From Symsagittifera roscoffensis (lineage: Eukaryota; Xenacoelomorpha; Acoela; Convolutidae), in NCBI RefSeq assembly GCF_963678635.1, contig NC_087064.1, positions 37,748,706-37,812,705 of the forward strand: a DNA stretch of 64,000 nucleotides. Reading direction: 5' to 3'. How positions within the stretch are numbered: the first letter of the stretch is position 1; each line of letters begins with the position of its first letter. The notes beneath the pieces are model-generated. The model was not told the DNA's origin and did no database searches. It saw only the letters and a list, made by a program, of their open reading frames with translations. The position numbers and the translations under genes are program-made. Positions 22,745 through 32,851 of the stretch are shown here, in pieces.

Positions 22745-25700
22745 GTGTTTAGCCTTGAAGAGATTTTTTGTGGTACATTTTTTTTCATTTTCTGGGACAG
22801 TGAGTGGCTAGTAAAGACATCTTGATGTGTTCATTGTTGTTCCATTCATCAGTTCTACTGGGTTAGCGATCGTTGCAGAAGCGGATTTCCGCTGTGTTGA
22901 TTTTTTTTCCGAAAAAAGTTGTCGTTACAAATTGGTTGTTTCCACTAGCGTCTGGTCTTGGCTACTGAATGTTTCTTCAGTTTTGTCTTGGCTACTGAAT
23001 GTTTCTTGAGTTTTGGCTTGGCTACTGAATGTTTATCGGATCTTTGAATTACACAGCGACCCTTTTTTCAGTTTTTAGTGCGTTCTGGATATGCTGAAGG
23101 TTTATGGGAGTACTGATTTTTTTTATTTTGGTTTTTATGTTTCTGAAATATGTCTTCTTTTGTGTTCATCCTTGATGCGATTTTTTGTTGTACAAATTTT
23201 TTTATTTTCCAGGACAGTGTGTGGCTAGTTTAGTCATCTTGATGTGTTGATTGTTGTTCCATCCATCGGTTCTATTGGGTTAGCGATCGTTGCAGAAGCG
23301 GATTTGCGCTGTGGTGATTTTTTGTCCGAAAAAAGTTGTCACAAATTGGTAGTTTCCCTTAGCTTCTAGTCTGGGCTACTGAATGTTTCTTCAGTTTTGA
23401 CATCTTTGAAATACACAGCGACAATTTTTCGGGTGGTTCATGCGTTGTGGGTATATTGACGGTTCATGGGAGTACAAGGTTTTCGATTTTGATTTTCTCT
23501 TTCTGAAATATGTCTTTTTGTGTTCAGCCTTGATGTGATTTTTTGTGGTACAATTTTTCATTTTTGAGGAGTGTGTGGCTAGTTAAGAAATCTTGATGAG
23601 TTCATTTTTGTTCCAATCATCAATTCTATTGGTTTAGCGATCGTTGCAGAGGCGGATTTGCGCTGTGGTGATTTTTTGTCCAAAAAAAGTTGTCGTTACA
23701 AATTGGTTGTTTCCACTAGCGTTTGGTCTTGGCTACTGAATGTTTCTTCAGTTTTGTCTTGGCTACTGAATGTTTCTTGAGTTTTGGCTTGGCTACTGAA
23801 TGTTTATCGGATTTTTGAATTACACAGCGACCCTTTTTCAGTTGTTAGTGCGTTGTGGATATGCTGAAGGTTTATGGGAGTACTGATTTTTTTTTATTTT
23901 GGTTTTTATGTTTCCGAAATATGTCTTCTTTTGTGTTCATCCTTGATGCGATTTTTTGTGGTACAAATTTTTTCATTTTCCAGGACAGTGTGTGGCTAGT
24001 TTAGTCATCTTGATGTGTTGATTGTTGTTCCATCCATCGTTTCTATTGGGTTAGCGATCGTTGCAGAAGCGGATTTGCGCTGTGGTGAATTTTTGTCCGA
24101 AAAAAGTTGTCACAAATTGGTAGTTTCCCTTAGCTTCTAGTCTTGGCTACTGAATGTTTGTTCAGTTTTGACATCTTTGAAATGCACAGCGACAATTTTT
24201 TGGGTGGTTAATGCGTTGTGGGTATATTGACGGTTCATGGGAGTACAAAAATTTTGATTTTGATTTTCTCTTTCTGAAATAAGTCTTTTTGTGTTCAGCC
24301 TTGATGTGATTTTTTGTGGTACATTTTTTTTCCTTTTCTGGGACAGTGAGTGGCTAGTAAAGACATCTTGATGTGTTCATTGTTGTTCCATTCATCAGTT
24401 CTACTGGGTTAGCGATCGTTGCAGAAGCGGATTTCCGCTGTGTTGATTTTTTGTCCGAAAAAAGTTGTCGTTACAAATTGGTTGTTTCCACTAGCGTCTG
24501 GTCTTGGCTACTGAATGTTTCTTCAGTTTTGTCTTGGCTACTGAATGTTTCTTGAGTTTTGGCTTGGCTACTGATTGTTTATCGGAGTTTTGAATTACAC
24601 AGCGACCCTTTTTCAGTTGTTAGTGCGTTGTGGATATGCTGAAGGTTTATGGGAGTACTGATTTTTTTTATTTTGGTTTTTATGTTTCTGAAATATGTCT
24701 TCTTTTGTGTTCATCCTTGATGCGATTTTTTGTGGTACAAATTTTTTCATTTTCCAGGACAGTGTGGGGCTAGTTTAGTCATCTTGATGTGTTGATTGTT
24801 GTTCCATCCATCGGTTCTACTGGGTTAGCGATCGTTGCAGAAGCGGATTTGCGCTGTGGTGATTTTTTGTCCGAAAAAAGTTGTCACAAATTGGTAGTTT
24901 CCACTAGCTTCTGGTCTTGGTTACTGAATGCTTCTTCAGTTTTGACATCTTTGAAATACGCAGCGCTGCTTTTTTGGTTTGTTAATGCGTTGTGGGTTTG
25001 CTGACTGTTCGTGGGAGTTTTGGGTTTTGGATTTTGGTATTTATGTTACTGAAATATATGTTTTTTTTTGTGTTCATCCTTGATTCGATTTTTTGTGGTA
25101 CAATTTTTTTCATTTTTCAGGACACTGTGTGGCTAGTTAAGTCTTCTTGATGCGTTCATTGTTGTTCCATTCATCAGTTCTACTGGGTTAACGATCGTTG
25201 CAGAAGCGGATTTCCGCTGTGTTGATTTTTTGTCCGAAAAAAGTTGTCGTTACAAATTGGTTGTTTCCACTAGCGTCTGGTCTTGGCTACTGAATGTTTC
25301 TTCAGTTTTGACATCTTTGAAATACACAGCGACAATTTTTTGGGTGGTTAATGCGTTTTGGGTATATTGACGGTTCATGGGAGTACAAAGTTTTTGATTT
25401 TGATTTTCTTTTTCTGAAATATGTCTTTTTGTGTTCAGCCTTGATGTGATTTTTTGTGGTACAATTTTTCATTTTTGAGGAGTGTGTGGCTAGTTAAGAA
25501 ATCTTGATGAGTTCATTTTTGTTCCAATCATCAATTCTACTGGTTTAGCGATTGTTGCAGAGGCGGATTTGCGCTGTGATGATTTTTTGTCCGAAAAAAG
25601 TTGTCGTCACAAATTGGTAGTTTCCACTAGCTTCTGGTCTTGGTTACTGAATGCTTCTCCAGTTTTGACATCTTTGAAATACGCAGCGCTGCTTTTTTGG

Positions 25701-26238
25701 TTTGTTAATGCGTTGTGGGTTTGCTGACTGTTCATGGGACTTTTGGGTTTTGGATTTTGGTATTTATGTTACTGAAATATATGTTTTTTTTTGTGTTCAT
25801 ATTTGATTCAATTTTTTGTGGTACAATTTTTTTCATTTTTCAGGACACTGTGTGGCTAGTTAAGTCTTCTTGATGCGTTCATTGTTGTTCCATTCATCAG
25901 TTCTACTGAGTTAGCGATCGTTGCAGAAGCGGATTTCCGCTGTGTTGATTTTTTGTCCGAAAAAAGTTGTCGTTACAAATTGGTTGTTTCCACTAGAGTC
26001 TGGTCTTGGCTACTGAATGTTTCTTCAGTTTTGTCTTGGCTACTGAATGTTTCTTGAGTTTTGGCTTGCCTACTGAATGTTTATCGGATCTTTGAACTAC
26101 ACAGCGACCCTTTTTTCAGTTGTTAGTGCGTGGTGGATATGCTGAAGGTTTATGGGAGTACTGATTTTTTTTATTTTGGTTTTTATGTTTCTGAAATATG
26201 TCTTCTTTTGTGTTCATCCTTGATGCTATTTTTTGTGG
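22745..26238. repeat. ~355-420-bp satellite array, left part
   Basis: About nine monomers with shared blocks: GTTCATTGTTGTTCCATTC, TTAGCGATCGTTGCAGAAGC, TTTTTTGTCCGAAAAAAGTTG, TTCCACTAGC.TCTGGTCTTGG and CATTTT(T/C)CAGGACA.TG. Spacings alternate between about 355 and 418 bp. The long form has two extra copies of a ~31-bp block, TCTTGGCTACTGAATGTTTC with a short tail. The array begins near 22745 and is cut at 26238 by the LTR retrotransposon. Repeated short frames starting MFIVVPFISSTGLAIVAEAD are products of the repeat. Confidence 0.95.
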
Positions 26239-26472
26239 TGTTGTGATTTGTTTTTAGTATGTCATAATGACCTTCGGTATTTTAATTAATACCAGTTTAG
26301 TTACGACCATTGGTCGAGATCAACGCAAGTCAGTTGTCCTTTTAACGTTCTTAATTCAACTACTTCCTTTTATTCTCTTTTATCTATTAAGCTTATGTAC
26401 ATTTAGTGTACATACTGAACATACCATTTTAATAGGTTATTCATAGATTCATAGTATTACAACACTTTATTA
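26239..26472 (+). repeat. 5' LTR
   Basis: Begins TGTTGTGATTTG and ends ...CAACACTTTATTA, directly before the primer site. The end is TA rather than the usual CA. It has an internal inverted pair GGTATTTTAATTAATACC. No clear TATA box was seen. It must supply the whole 5' untranslated leader of ORF1. Confidence 0.95.
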
Positions 26473-29400
26473 TGGCGCAGTCAAATGATTCGAACGTGCG
26501 TGGAATTCCACCTTTTTGGCCTAATCACACCCTAGAACCACCACATGCCTGGACCCAATGGAGCGACCAATTTCAATTGGCGATCATCGCGAAAGAAAAT
26601 CTGGATTTGGAAAGCCTACATGGACCCGAAATACCGGAGACGCAAATTCCAATTTTAGAACAGGCGACAAGCAGTGAGTCGGACGCGGAAAAAGCCAACA
26701 GAGAGAATAGGAACAAAAGCACAATGAAACAGTACGAATCCGCAGAAGAGAAACGAATCAATGAAGAGAAAAGAAAATTCAACGGAATGAGAAGAACGGA
26801 GGCGGACAAGAAACTGCGATCAATCTTATTTTTAGCGCTTGGTAGCGAAGGAAAAAGAGTTTTTACCCAAAAGAACCCGAGAGTCAAGATTTTAGCAATA
26901 TCGTTCTCTGAGTTCTGGACACTACTTGACGCAGCATTTAACAAACCGCCCAATACTACGTTCGAGAGATATAAATTACTGAATCGAAAGCAAAAAGATC
27001 GTGAATCTTACGAACAATTTTGGGGAGCATTGACGGACCTAGCTAGCACGTGCAATATAAAGGAGACAGACGAAGCAGAGTGGATAAGGGATATCTTCAT
27101 TTGCAATATGAAGAACACAGACACCCAGAGGAAGCTACTTTCAGCTACCATAAGCCCGTCGGAAGCTCTTAACCAAGCACTAATCGATGAAAAGGGATAT
27201 TTTAACCACCAGAAATTGACAAATATGTCGCGGTCATCGACCAACGGGAGAACTTTTAAATCTTTTAGTAACCACAATCATATCAAAAAGGAACCAAGCT
27301 TAAACATCGAAAGGAGTAACTTGTGCATGAAATGCGGAAATACATTTACAAAAGGGCACTTAAATGTTTGCCCAGCGAAGGACATAATCTGTAAAAACTG
27401 CAATTTTAAAGGACACTTCGCTAAATTATGTAAATCACGCAACAAGAGACCAACTGTAAATAATGTATCAAATAATTTCGTAAATACTGAGAATTGTACA
27501 TACACACCTCTGGAAAATTCGAATATGGAAGAAAGAGAATCATGCGATGTGATAAATGCATGGAATGAGTACGGACAGAGTGACGATGACGACTTCTCGG
27601 TGTTGAGTGTCAGAACTATTTACGACAATAATGGTCTTGAAACAAAGAAACTCCTGAACCTAGGAATCGGCTGGGATTCGATTGTAAATATGAACATACC
27701 GGTAGATTCAGCAAGCCCGGTGAGCTTTTTAAAACAGAATGTCCTACACGAAATTAAACTAAGATACCCAAACCTCAAGATACACCCAGTGGAGAAAAGA
27801 ATAAAAGAACTATACTGCGGATTCACGAACGATACGATCAATATATTGGGAAAAATAATTGTCAGAACACAGTCCAATGGGTGGATCAGCGACGAAACAC
27901 CTTTCTTCATAACCGGCGGACACGAACGTAATATACTGGGAAACGACAACTTACCCAAACTGGGCATAGAAATTTCGCAGAGGAAATGTCCCCAACCAAT
28001 CTGTATGGTCAATCAACCTACACCCAAGAGTGAGTACAAAAACTTACCCCCATTTTCAGACAACATTTTTAACGAGTTTAAGAACCTATTTACTAGAGTG
28101 GGAAAAATACCCAACGATCGGAAGGTAACCCATTTTCATACACCTTTTAAACCAATACAGTCTAAAGGGAGAAGAGTACCACTCCACCTACTCGCGGCAG
28201 TGAACGAAGAGTTAAGAAGAATGGAAAAAGAAGGGCACATAATAAAATTAGAGAAATGCGACGAAGATTGTTTCATCAGTCCAATTGTAATCACTCGGAA
28301 AAAGGACTCGTCAATAAAATTGGCACTAGATTCAAAGCTTTTAAACGATCAAATTTTTAAAAATAAGTATCAAATGCCAAATATCCACGAACTGATTGAC
28401 AATGTGGCACTACAAATCTCAGAAAAACCCAATGGGCGAGTGTGGTTCAGTAACTTAGATCTTAAAAACGCATATAGCCAACTTCAACTGTGCAACCAAA
28501 CAAGTAAACAGTGCAATTTTAGTATAGTAGGCGGCGAAACGACAGGAACGTACCGGTTTCTAACGGGATTTTACGGATTAGGAGACATGCCCAATGAATT
28601 CCAACGGGTCATGGACTCAATGTTGAAAAACATCCCGTTTACAAATTGTTACATAGATGACATCCTGGTAGCCTCGCGCGGATCATTGGAAGAACACAAA
28701 TCAATAGTGTACAAAATTTTATCTATCTTAGACAAGAACAACATGGCAAAGAAATGGGGGAAATGCGCATTTTTTAAATCGGATATCGAATGGCTTGGCT
28801 TCAAGATCTCAGGCAACGGAGTACGACCGTTGGTCGGTAAAGCCGACGCAATAAAAAATTTGCCAATCCCGAAGAACATTTCTGAACTTCGCTCATTTTT
28901 CGGCTCAATAAATCAATACGTAAAATTCGTCCCTAACTTATCTACGCTAAGCTCTCCTCTTCGACCTCTCCTAAACAAAAAATCACTATACAAATGGGAT
29001 ACAAGTCATTCATTAGCGTTTGAGAAGTTAAAAACGGAAATTGTAAATATTGCAGAAAATAGTCATTTTGATATAAAACAGAAGACAAGACTAAAAACAG
29101 ACGCCTCACATAGTGGACTAGGGGCAACTTTAGAACAATTACAGGACGACCAGTGGAAAACAATCGCGTTCGCATCAAGATTTTTAAACACCCATGAAAT
29201 GAAATATTCTACCAACGAATTAGAATTGCTGGGAATAGTATGGGCCGCAGAACATTTCAGAAATTACCTGTACGGAACAGAATTCCAAATAGTAACTGAT
29301 CACAAAGCGTTACTATCAGCACTTTCGGCAAATCATGGCAATAAAACGATGCACAGCCGATTGACCCGCTGGGTAAACAGACTCTTACCTTTTAATTTTA

Positions 29401-29879
29401 AAATTTCACATATACCAGGAAAGGACATGGGCTTTACGGATCTTTTATCTAGACTCCCTTCGGGCAAAGCCCTCCCAATTTCACATTATGACGACGAATT
29501 TGTAGTCGCTTCAATCGACAGAATTCAGAACATCTTATCGACGAATAAAGATTGTAAATTACTTACTGTAAATTCTGTAGTTAGACCAGCGGTCGCTGTA
29601 AATACTAATTCACGAGTTAATACATTCCCATCGGGAAATGAAAATTCAAGCGACGTGATTGGTCAATACCAATTGAATAGCTCTTTAGCGCTACTCAAGC
29701 TCAAGATTATTGCTGCTATCATATCTTGTATCGCTCAGTCGATAAAAATTTGCCACAAAAACCATTCTCGGACAGAAAATTGTTCTACAACCTGCCAACC
29801 AATCGATAATTCCAAATTTAATTTTAAAAGTATTACCTTTTCGGACAAAGTCCTTTTTACATTTTCTACTCTTAAATAG
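26472..29879 (+). CDS. ORF1: gag-protease-reverse transcriptase-RNase H polyprotein
   Basis: 1135 codons. Residues 1-240 are gag/capsid-like (PPFWPNHTLEPPHAWTQW; a Q-x2-ES...L.LA.TCN block). Zinc-binding motifs lie at 285-320: C-x2-C-x7-H-x3-C, then the classic knuckle CKNCNFKGHFAKLC. The retropepsin-like segment is at about 405-500, with active site VDSASPVSFL (Asp412; Ala where Gly is usual) and NILGNDNLPKLGI near its end. RT is at about 545-790, with LDLKNAYSQLQL (Asp663) and YIDDIL (Asp729, Asp730). RNase H is at about 870-1000, with KTDASHSGLGA (Asp877), NELELLGIVWA and VTDHKAL. The tail after 1000 is not recognised. The ATG at 26472 (A at -3, G at +4) is the only one before the conserved gag start, so it is chosen although it spans the LTR/primer-site border. 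Confidence 0.95.
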   Translation: MAQSNDSNVRGIPPFWPNHTLEPPHAWTQWSDQFQLAIIAKENLDLESLHGPEIPETQIPILEQATSSESDAEKANRENRNKSTMKQYESAEEKRINEEKRKFNGMRRTEADKKLRSILFLALGSEGKRVFTQKNPRVKILAISFSEFWTLLDAAFNKPPNTTFERYKLLNRKQKDRESYEQFWGALTDLASTCNIKETDEAEWIRDIFICNMKNTDTQRKLLSATISPSEALNQALIDEKGYFNHQKLTNMSRSSTNGRTFKSFSNHNHIKKEPSLNIERSNLCMKCGNTFTKGHLNVCPAKDIICKNCNFKGHFAKLCKSRNKRPTVNNVSNNFVNTENCTYTPLENSNMEERESCDVINAWNEYGQSDDDDFSVLSVRTIYDNNGLETKKLLNLGIGWDSIVNMNIPVDSASPVSFLKQNVLHEIKLRYPNLKIHPVEKRIKELYCGFTNDTINILGKIIVRTQSNGWISDETPFFITGGHERNILGNDNLPKLGIEISQRKCPQPICMVNQPTPKSEYKNLPPFSDNIFNEFKNLFTRVGKIPNDRKVTHFHTPFKPIQSKGRRVPLHLLAAVNEELRRMEKEGHIIKLEKCDEDCFISPIVITRKKDSSIKLALDSKLLNDQIFKNKYQMPNIHELIDNVALQISEKPNGRVWFSNLDLKNAYSQLQLCNQTSKQCNFSIVGGETTGTYRFLTGFYGLGDMPNEFQRVMDSMLKNIPFTNCYIDDILVASRGSLEEHKSIVYKILSILDKNNMAKKWGKCAFFKSDIEWLGFKISGNGVRPLVGKADAIKNLPIPKNISELRSFFGSINQYVKFVPNLSTLSSPLRPLLNKKSLYKWDTSHSLAFEKLKTEIVNIAENSHFDIKQKTRLKTDASHSGLGATLEQLQDDQWKTIAFASRFLNTHEMKYSTNELELLGIVWAAEHFRNYLYGTEFQIVTDHKALLSALSANHGNKTMHSRLTRWVNRLLPFNFKISHIPGKDMGFTDLLSRLPSGKALPISHYDDEFVVASIDRIQNILSTNKDCKLLTVNSVVRPAVAVNTNSRVNTFPSGNENSSDVIGQYQLNSSLALLKLKIIAAIISCIAQSIKICHKNHSRTENCSTTCQPIDNSKFNFKSITFSDKVLFTFSTLK
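26473..26495 (+). other. primer-binding site, serine-tRNA type
   Basis: TGGCGCAGTC follows the LTR with no gap, and GATTCGAAC follows a few bases later, as in the T-arm complement of a tRNA. TGGCGCAGTC is the serine-tRNA primer site known from elements such as 17.6 and 297. The site overlaps the start of ORF1. Confidence 0.75.
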
Positions 29880-29919
29880 ACACTTTATACCAATCAACAA
29901 AAGAAAACAAGAATTCCCA

Positions 29920-31917
29920 ATGGACAAAGTGAACGAACCTCTTCTGATCATCCCAGAAGAACACAATATTGCCCTCAAATTCAGAGACGACAGACTCTCA
30001 TCCGACCACGCAGATCTTTTGAGAAGATATAAGGCTGATCTGAATTTACCGAATTCTCCAATTCGTCCAGAAAATCATTGTTCGAAGAAATTGCTCCAGA
30101 TCATGACTAGACAAGACAAGGTGTTGTGGGATCTGATAGAGACGATAAAGAGGAATCGACCGATGGGCATACACGGGGCTTACATGAAGAATTACGCCAA
30201 AGATTTACACGTGAAAGACGAGCTACTCTTCTTAGATAACAAACTAGTCGTCCCAGCTACCATCAGGGGAACTTTCAATTCAATGTTACACGAGACTCAC
30301 CCAGGACAGTTTGGAATGAAATCTCTCGCCGAATATTTATGGTGGCCTCATATTTACCGAGAAATCTATCATCACGGGAGAACATGTACTCAATGTTTAA
30401 AAGCGGGTAAGAACATTAAAGTGATACTAGGCACCCACAATATTTCGAAACTCCCGACGTTGACATTCGCGAATGAAGAAATTAATTTGGATTTTGCGGG
30501 ACCGTTGGATGCTAGTTGGGGCAACAACAAATACATTCTGCTTTGTATCGACCGGTACACTAAGGTTCCTTCGGCCAAGATTGTCAATAACACTTCCTCA
30601 AGAAACGTAATTTCATTTCTAAACGATTATTGTCATCTTCACGGTTTCCCGAAAAAAATTAGAGTCGACCATGGGTCGTGCTTTCTCTCACAGGATTTCA
30701 AAAACTTTTGCGATAAATTTAACATAGAAATCATTTACTGCACTGTCGGGGACCACAGATCCAACGGGCTAGTGGAAAGACTAGTATATACAATTAAATC
30801 GAAATTACTGGCGATGTCTTTTGAAGTACCGAAACCCTCGTTAAACGATTCGATCGAGAAAATCATATGGAACCTGAGAATCTCAAAACAAACGGCGATC
30901 GGATGTACTCCGTTCGAAAAACATTTTAACAGAGTAGCAAACACTAGGTGGAAAAATCTGATGTCCAATATTGACCATTTAGATAAAGGAAAGACTATAT
31001 TGTCCAAGGAGCGGGCTGCTAACTGGGAACTACACGACGGGGCAGAAGATGGCTACTTGGACGAGGAACAGGACAGCACGTCGGACCCAGAAGAAAACTT
31101 ACCGCTAGCCAGGACGATCAGCCAAAACATCACTCAGGACGAATGTACACGAACTTCAGACCCAATGGGAAAAAGAAAAGCAGTAACGGGAGGTAATTTA
31201 TATAGAAGGGCGTCTAACAGGAAAAACAGGGACCCTTATTTTAATTTGGTTAAGAAGGATATTATCGACTCGTCAGAACATACAGTTACCCTTGACAACG
31301 GGCACGTTTTACGTAAATCGGATCTGGCTATAAGAGGAAAAATACTCCCAGGGCCCAAAAAGATAATAGTGAATCAGACACCCACCGGGCATAACACTCA
31401 TATTCATTCGAGTTTAGCGGGGAAAAGGAAACTCTCACCACCGAAGAAAGCTGGATCGACAAAAGCTGGCCACTCGAGACAAGATACCCCGAGAACAGAA
31501 ACTATCAGACTAGGGACCAGCACACTGATCGCGAGTTCGAACACTCAAGAGTCTCCAATACCTTCTTCAGGTTCTTCTTCCTTAAATTTAGATTCGTGGG
31601 ACGGGATAATCGAGGATTACTTTGACGATGTGACCGATAATAACGTACCTAAAAACCCTCATTCCGAGTCTAACCAGAACCTAAGTATTACAGGTCATGT
31701 AGAATCCCCACTATTGAGTTTGGAAGGGACAGCGAGCAACGACACACGGGAGATTGTGGTCATACACGACGAGAATATGAGTGAAGGATCTCAGGGCAAT
31801 CCGATCATGATAGACACTACTCCGGATCAGACGATAAGTGAGACCCCGAAAACCCGAAATTCCAGACCACGCAGAAATGTGGGACCCCCTCAGTTTACGG
31901 TAGTCGGAGATTTATAG
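29920..31917 (+). CDS. ORF2: integrase with long C-terminal tail, separate from ORF1
   Basis: 665 codons in a different frame, beginning 40 bp after the ORF1 stop with its own ATG (G at +4). Zinc-binding HHCC domain: His124, His127, Cys156, Cys159. The catalytic core has Asp191 (NLDFAGPLD), Asp250 (RVDHGSCF) and Glu286 (NGLVERLVYTIKSKL), giving D,D-35-E spacing. Residues about 425-470 (DIIDSSEHTVTLDNGHVLRKSDLAIRG, split across two motifs) look like the SH3-like C-terminal fold. Residues 470-665 are Ser/Pro/Thr-rich and not recognised. Insertion of the element into host DNA is the expected role. How ORF2 is translated is unclear. A splice-acceptor-like tract (CTTTTTACATTTTCTACTC...TAG) ends exactly at the ORF1 stop (29879), so a spliced subgenomic mRNA is plausible. 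Confidence 0.93.
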   Translation: MDKVNEPLLIIPEEHNIALKFRDDRLSSDHADLLRRYKADLNLPNSPIRPENHCSKKLLQIMTRQDKVLWDLIETIKRNRPMGIHGAYMKNYAKDLHVKDELLFLDNKLVVPATIRGTFNSMLHETHPGQFGMKSLAEYLWWPHIYREIYHHGRTCTQCLKAGKNIKVILGTHNISKLPTLTFANEEINLDFAGPLDASWGNNKYILLCIDRYTKVPSAKIVNNTSSRNVISFLNDYCHLHGFPKKIRVDHGSCFLSQDFKNFCDKFNIEIIYCTVGDHRSNGLVERLVYTIKSKLLAMSFEVPKPSLNDSIEKIIWNLRISKQTAIGCTPFEKHFNRVANTRWKNLMSNIDHLDKGKTILSKERAANWELHDGAEDGYLDEEQDSTSDPEENLPLARTISQNITQDECTRTSDPMGKRKAVTGGNLYRRASNRKNRDPYFNLVKKDIIDSSEHTVTLDNGHVLRKSDLAIRGKILPGPKKIIVNQTPTGHNTHIHSSLAGKRKLSPPKKAGSTKAGHSRQDTPRTETIRLGTSTLIASSNTQESPIPSSGSSSLNLDSWDGIIEDYFDDVTDNNVPKNPHSESNQNLSITGHVESPLLSLEGTASNDTREIVVIHDENMSEGSQGNPIMIDTTPDQTISETPKTRNSRPRRNVGPPQFTVVGDL

Positions 31918-31947
31918 ACGCGGTGCAAGAGAAAGACGAATTAGCGA

Positions 31948-32282
31948 TGCCAACGACTGTATTCGCTCAGACTCAGGAATCTCCAATCTTTTTGTTAAAC
32001 TCCCCTTCCGAACTATTGACTCCATTAGCTGAGGCGCCCCCCAGACAGATGCTAGTTGCAGAAACCACCTTATCATGGTCCTCAAGGAATTCCCTTCTGA
32101 TGGGCAGAACTACAGGTTCAACCACGATGACCCAACTCCTCGAGAATTCTTCGAATTCAACCACAGCCTACTCGACATCTAAGGACCATTCTTTAGAGAC
32201 GGATAACTTGAGTGAGATCTCTTCGACCATAGATCCAGAAGTAAGAGCAAAATTGGATGAATTTGAGGACCAATGCTTGTAA
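31948..32282 (+). CDS. short downstream frame (ORF3-like), function unknown
   Basis: 112 codons from the first ATG, Ser/Thr-rich and acidic, ending KLDEFEDQCL. It starts 31 bp after the ORF2 stop in another frame. Its composition resembles the ORF2 tail, so it may be the former end of ORF2 after a frameshift, or a small accessory product. It has no signal peptide or membrane segment to suggest env. Confidence 0.35.
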
Positions 32283-32612
32283 TCGACATATCAACTCAAA
32301 CTTTTCAAAACATTTCATATTTTCCGTCGGACTTAAAATTTTTTAACCTTATCTGTAGATACAATTGTACATGTTAATGTACACGTTGTGGATTAGTTTT
32401 CGATAGTTAGTTACCATACTCTGTAAAAATTTGTAATTCTGTATAGACACCCTGTACATTTGTACATTCTCTTTCAATTGTGGATTTTGTTTTACCGCTG
32501 TATATTTACCCTCTAGGCGCAGTTTGTAAAATTCTTCCATTTTCTGAGGGGGAAAAAGGGTGTACATAGAGTTATAGTTAGTTTGCAGTTTTATTTTTTT
32601 CCCGGTGGGAAA
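32283..32612 (+). other. 3' untranslated region and polypurine tract of the element
   Basis: No gene in this stretch. Purine-rich runs GAGGGGGAAAAAGGG (about 32547-32561) and GGTGGGAAA (32604-32612) precede the 3' LTR. The second abuts it, as the plus-strand primer normally does. The minus frame at 32349-32567 is a shadow. Confidence 0.65.
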
Positions 32613-32846
32613 TGTTGTGATTTGTTTTTAGTATGTCATAATGACCTTCGGTATTTTAATTAATACCAGTTTAGTTACGACCATCGGTCGAGATCAACGC
32701 AAGTCAGTTGTCCTTTTAACGTTCTTAATTCAACTATTTCCTTTTATTCTCTTTTATCTATTAAGCTTATGTACATTTAGTGTACATACTGAACATACCA
32801 TTTTAATAGGTTATTCATAGATTCATAGTATTACAACACTTTATTA
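32613..32846 (+). repeat. 3' LTR
   Basis: 234 bp. Differs from the 5' copy only at ACCATCGGTCG versus ACCATTGGTCG and ACTATTTCC versus ACTACTTCC. Followed by the target duplicate TGTGG and then the satellite continuing as TACAAATTTTTTC. Confidence 0.95.
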
Positions 32847-32851
32847 TGTGG

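Larger units (their letters stand above)
26239..32846 (+). mobile_element. Ty3/gypsy-type LTR retrotransposon, apparently intact and young
   Basis: 6608 bp with two 234-bp LTRs that differ at only two positions (both C/T). It sits inside a satellite monomer, with the 5-bp target duplication TGTGG at 26234-26238 and 32847-32851. Order: 5' LTR, serine-tRNA-type primer site, ORF1 (gag, protease, RT, RNase H), ORF2 (integrase plus long tail), a short ORF3-like frame, a purine-rich tract and the 3' LTR. RT with YIDD and RNase H before integrase place it in Ty3/gypsy. Open frames and near-identical LTRs indicate recent insertion. Two oddities are the separate integrase ORF and an ATG on the LTR/primer-site junction. 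No env-like frame is evident. Confidence 0.95.
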
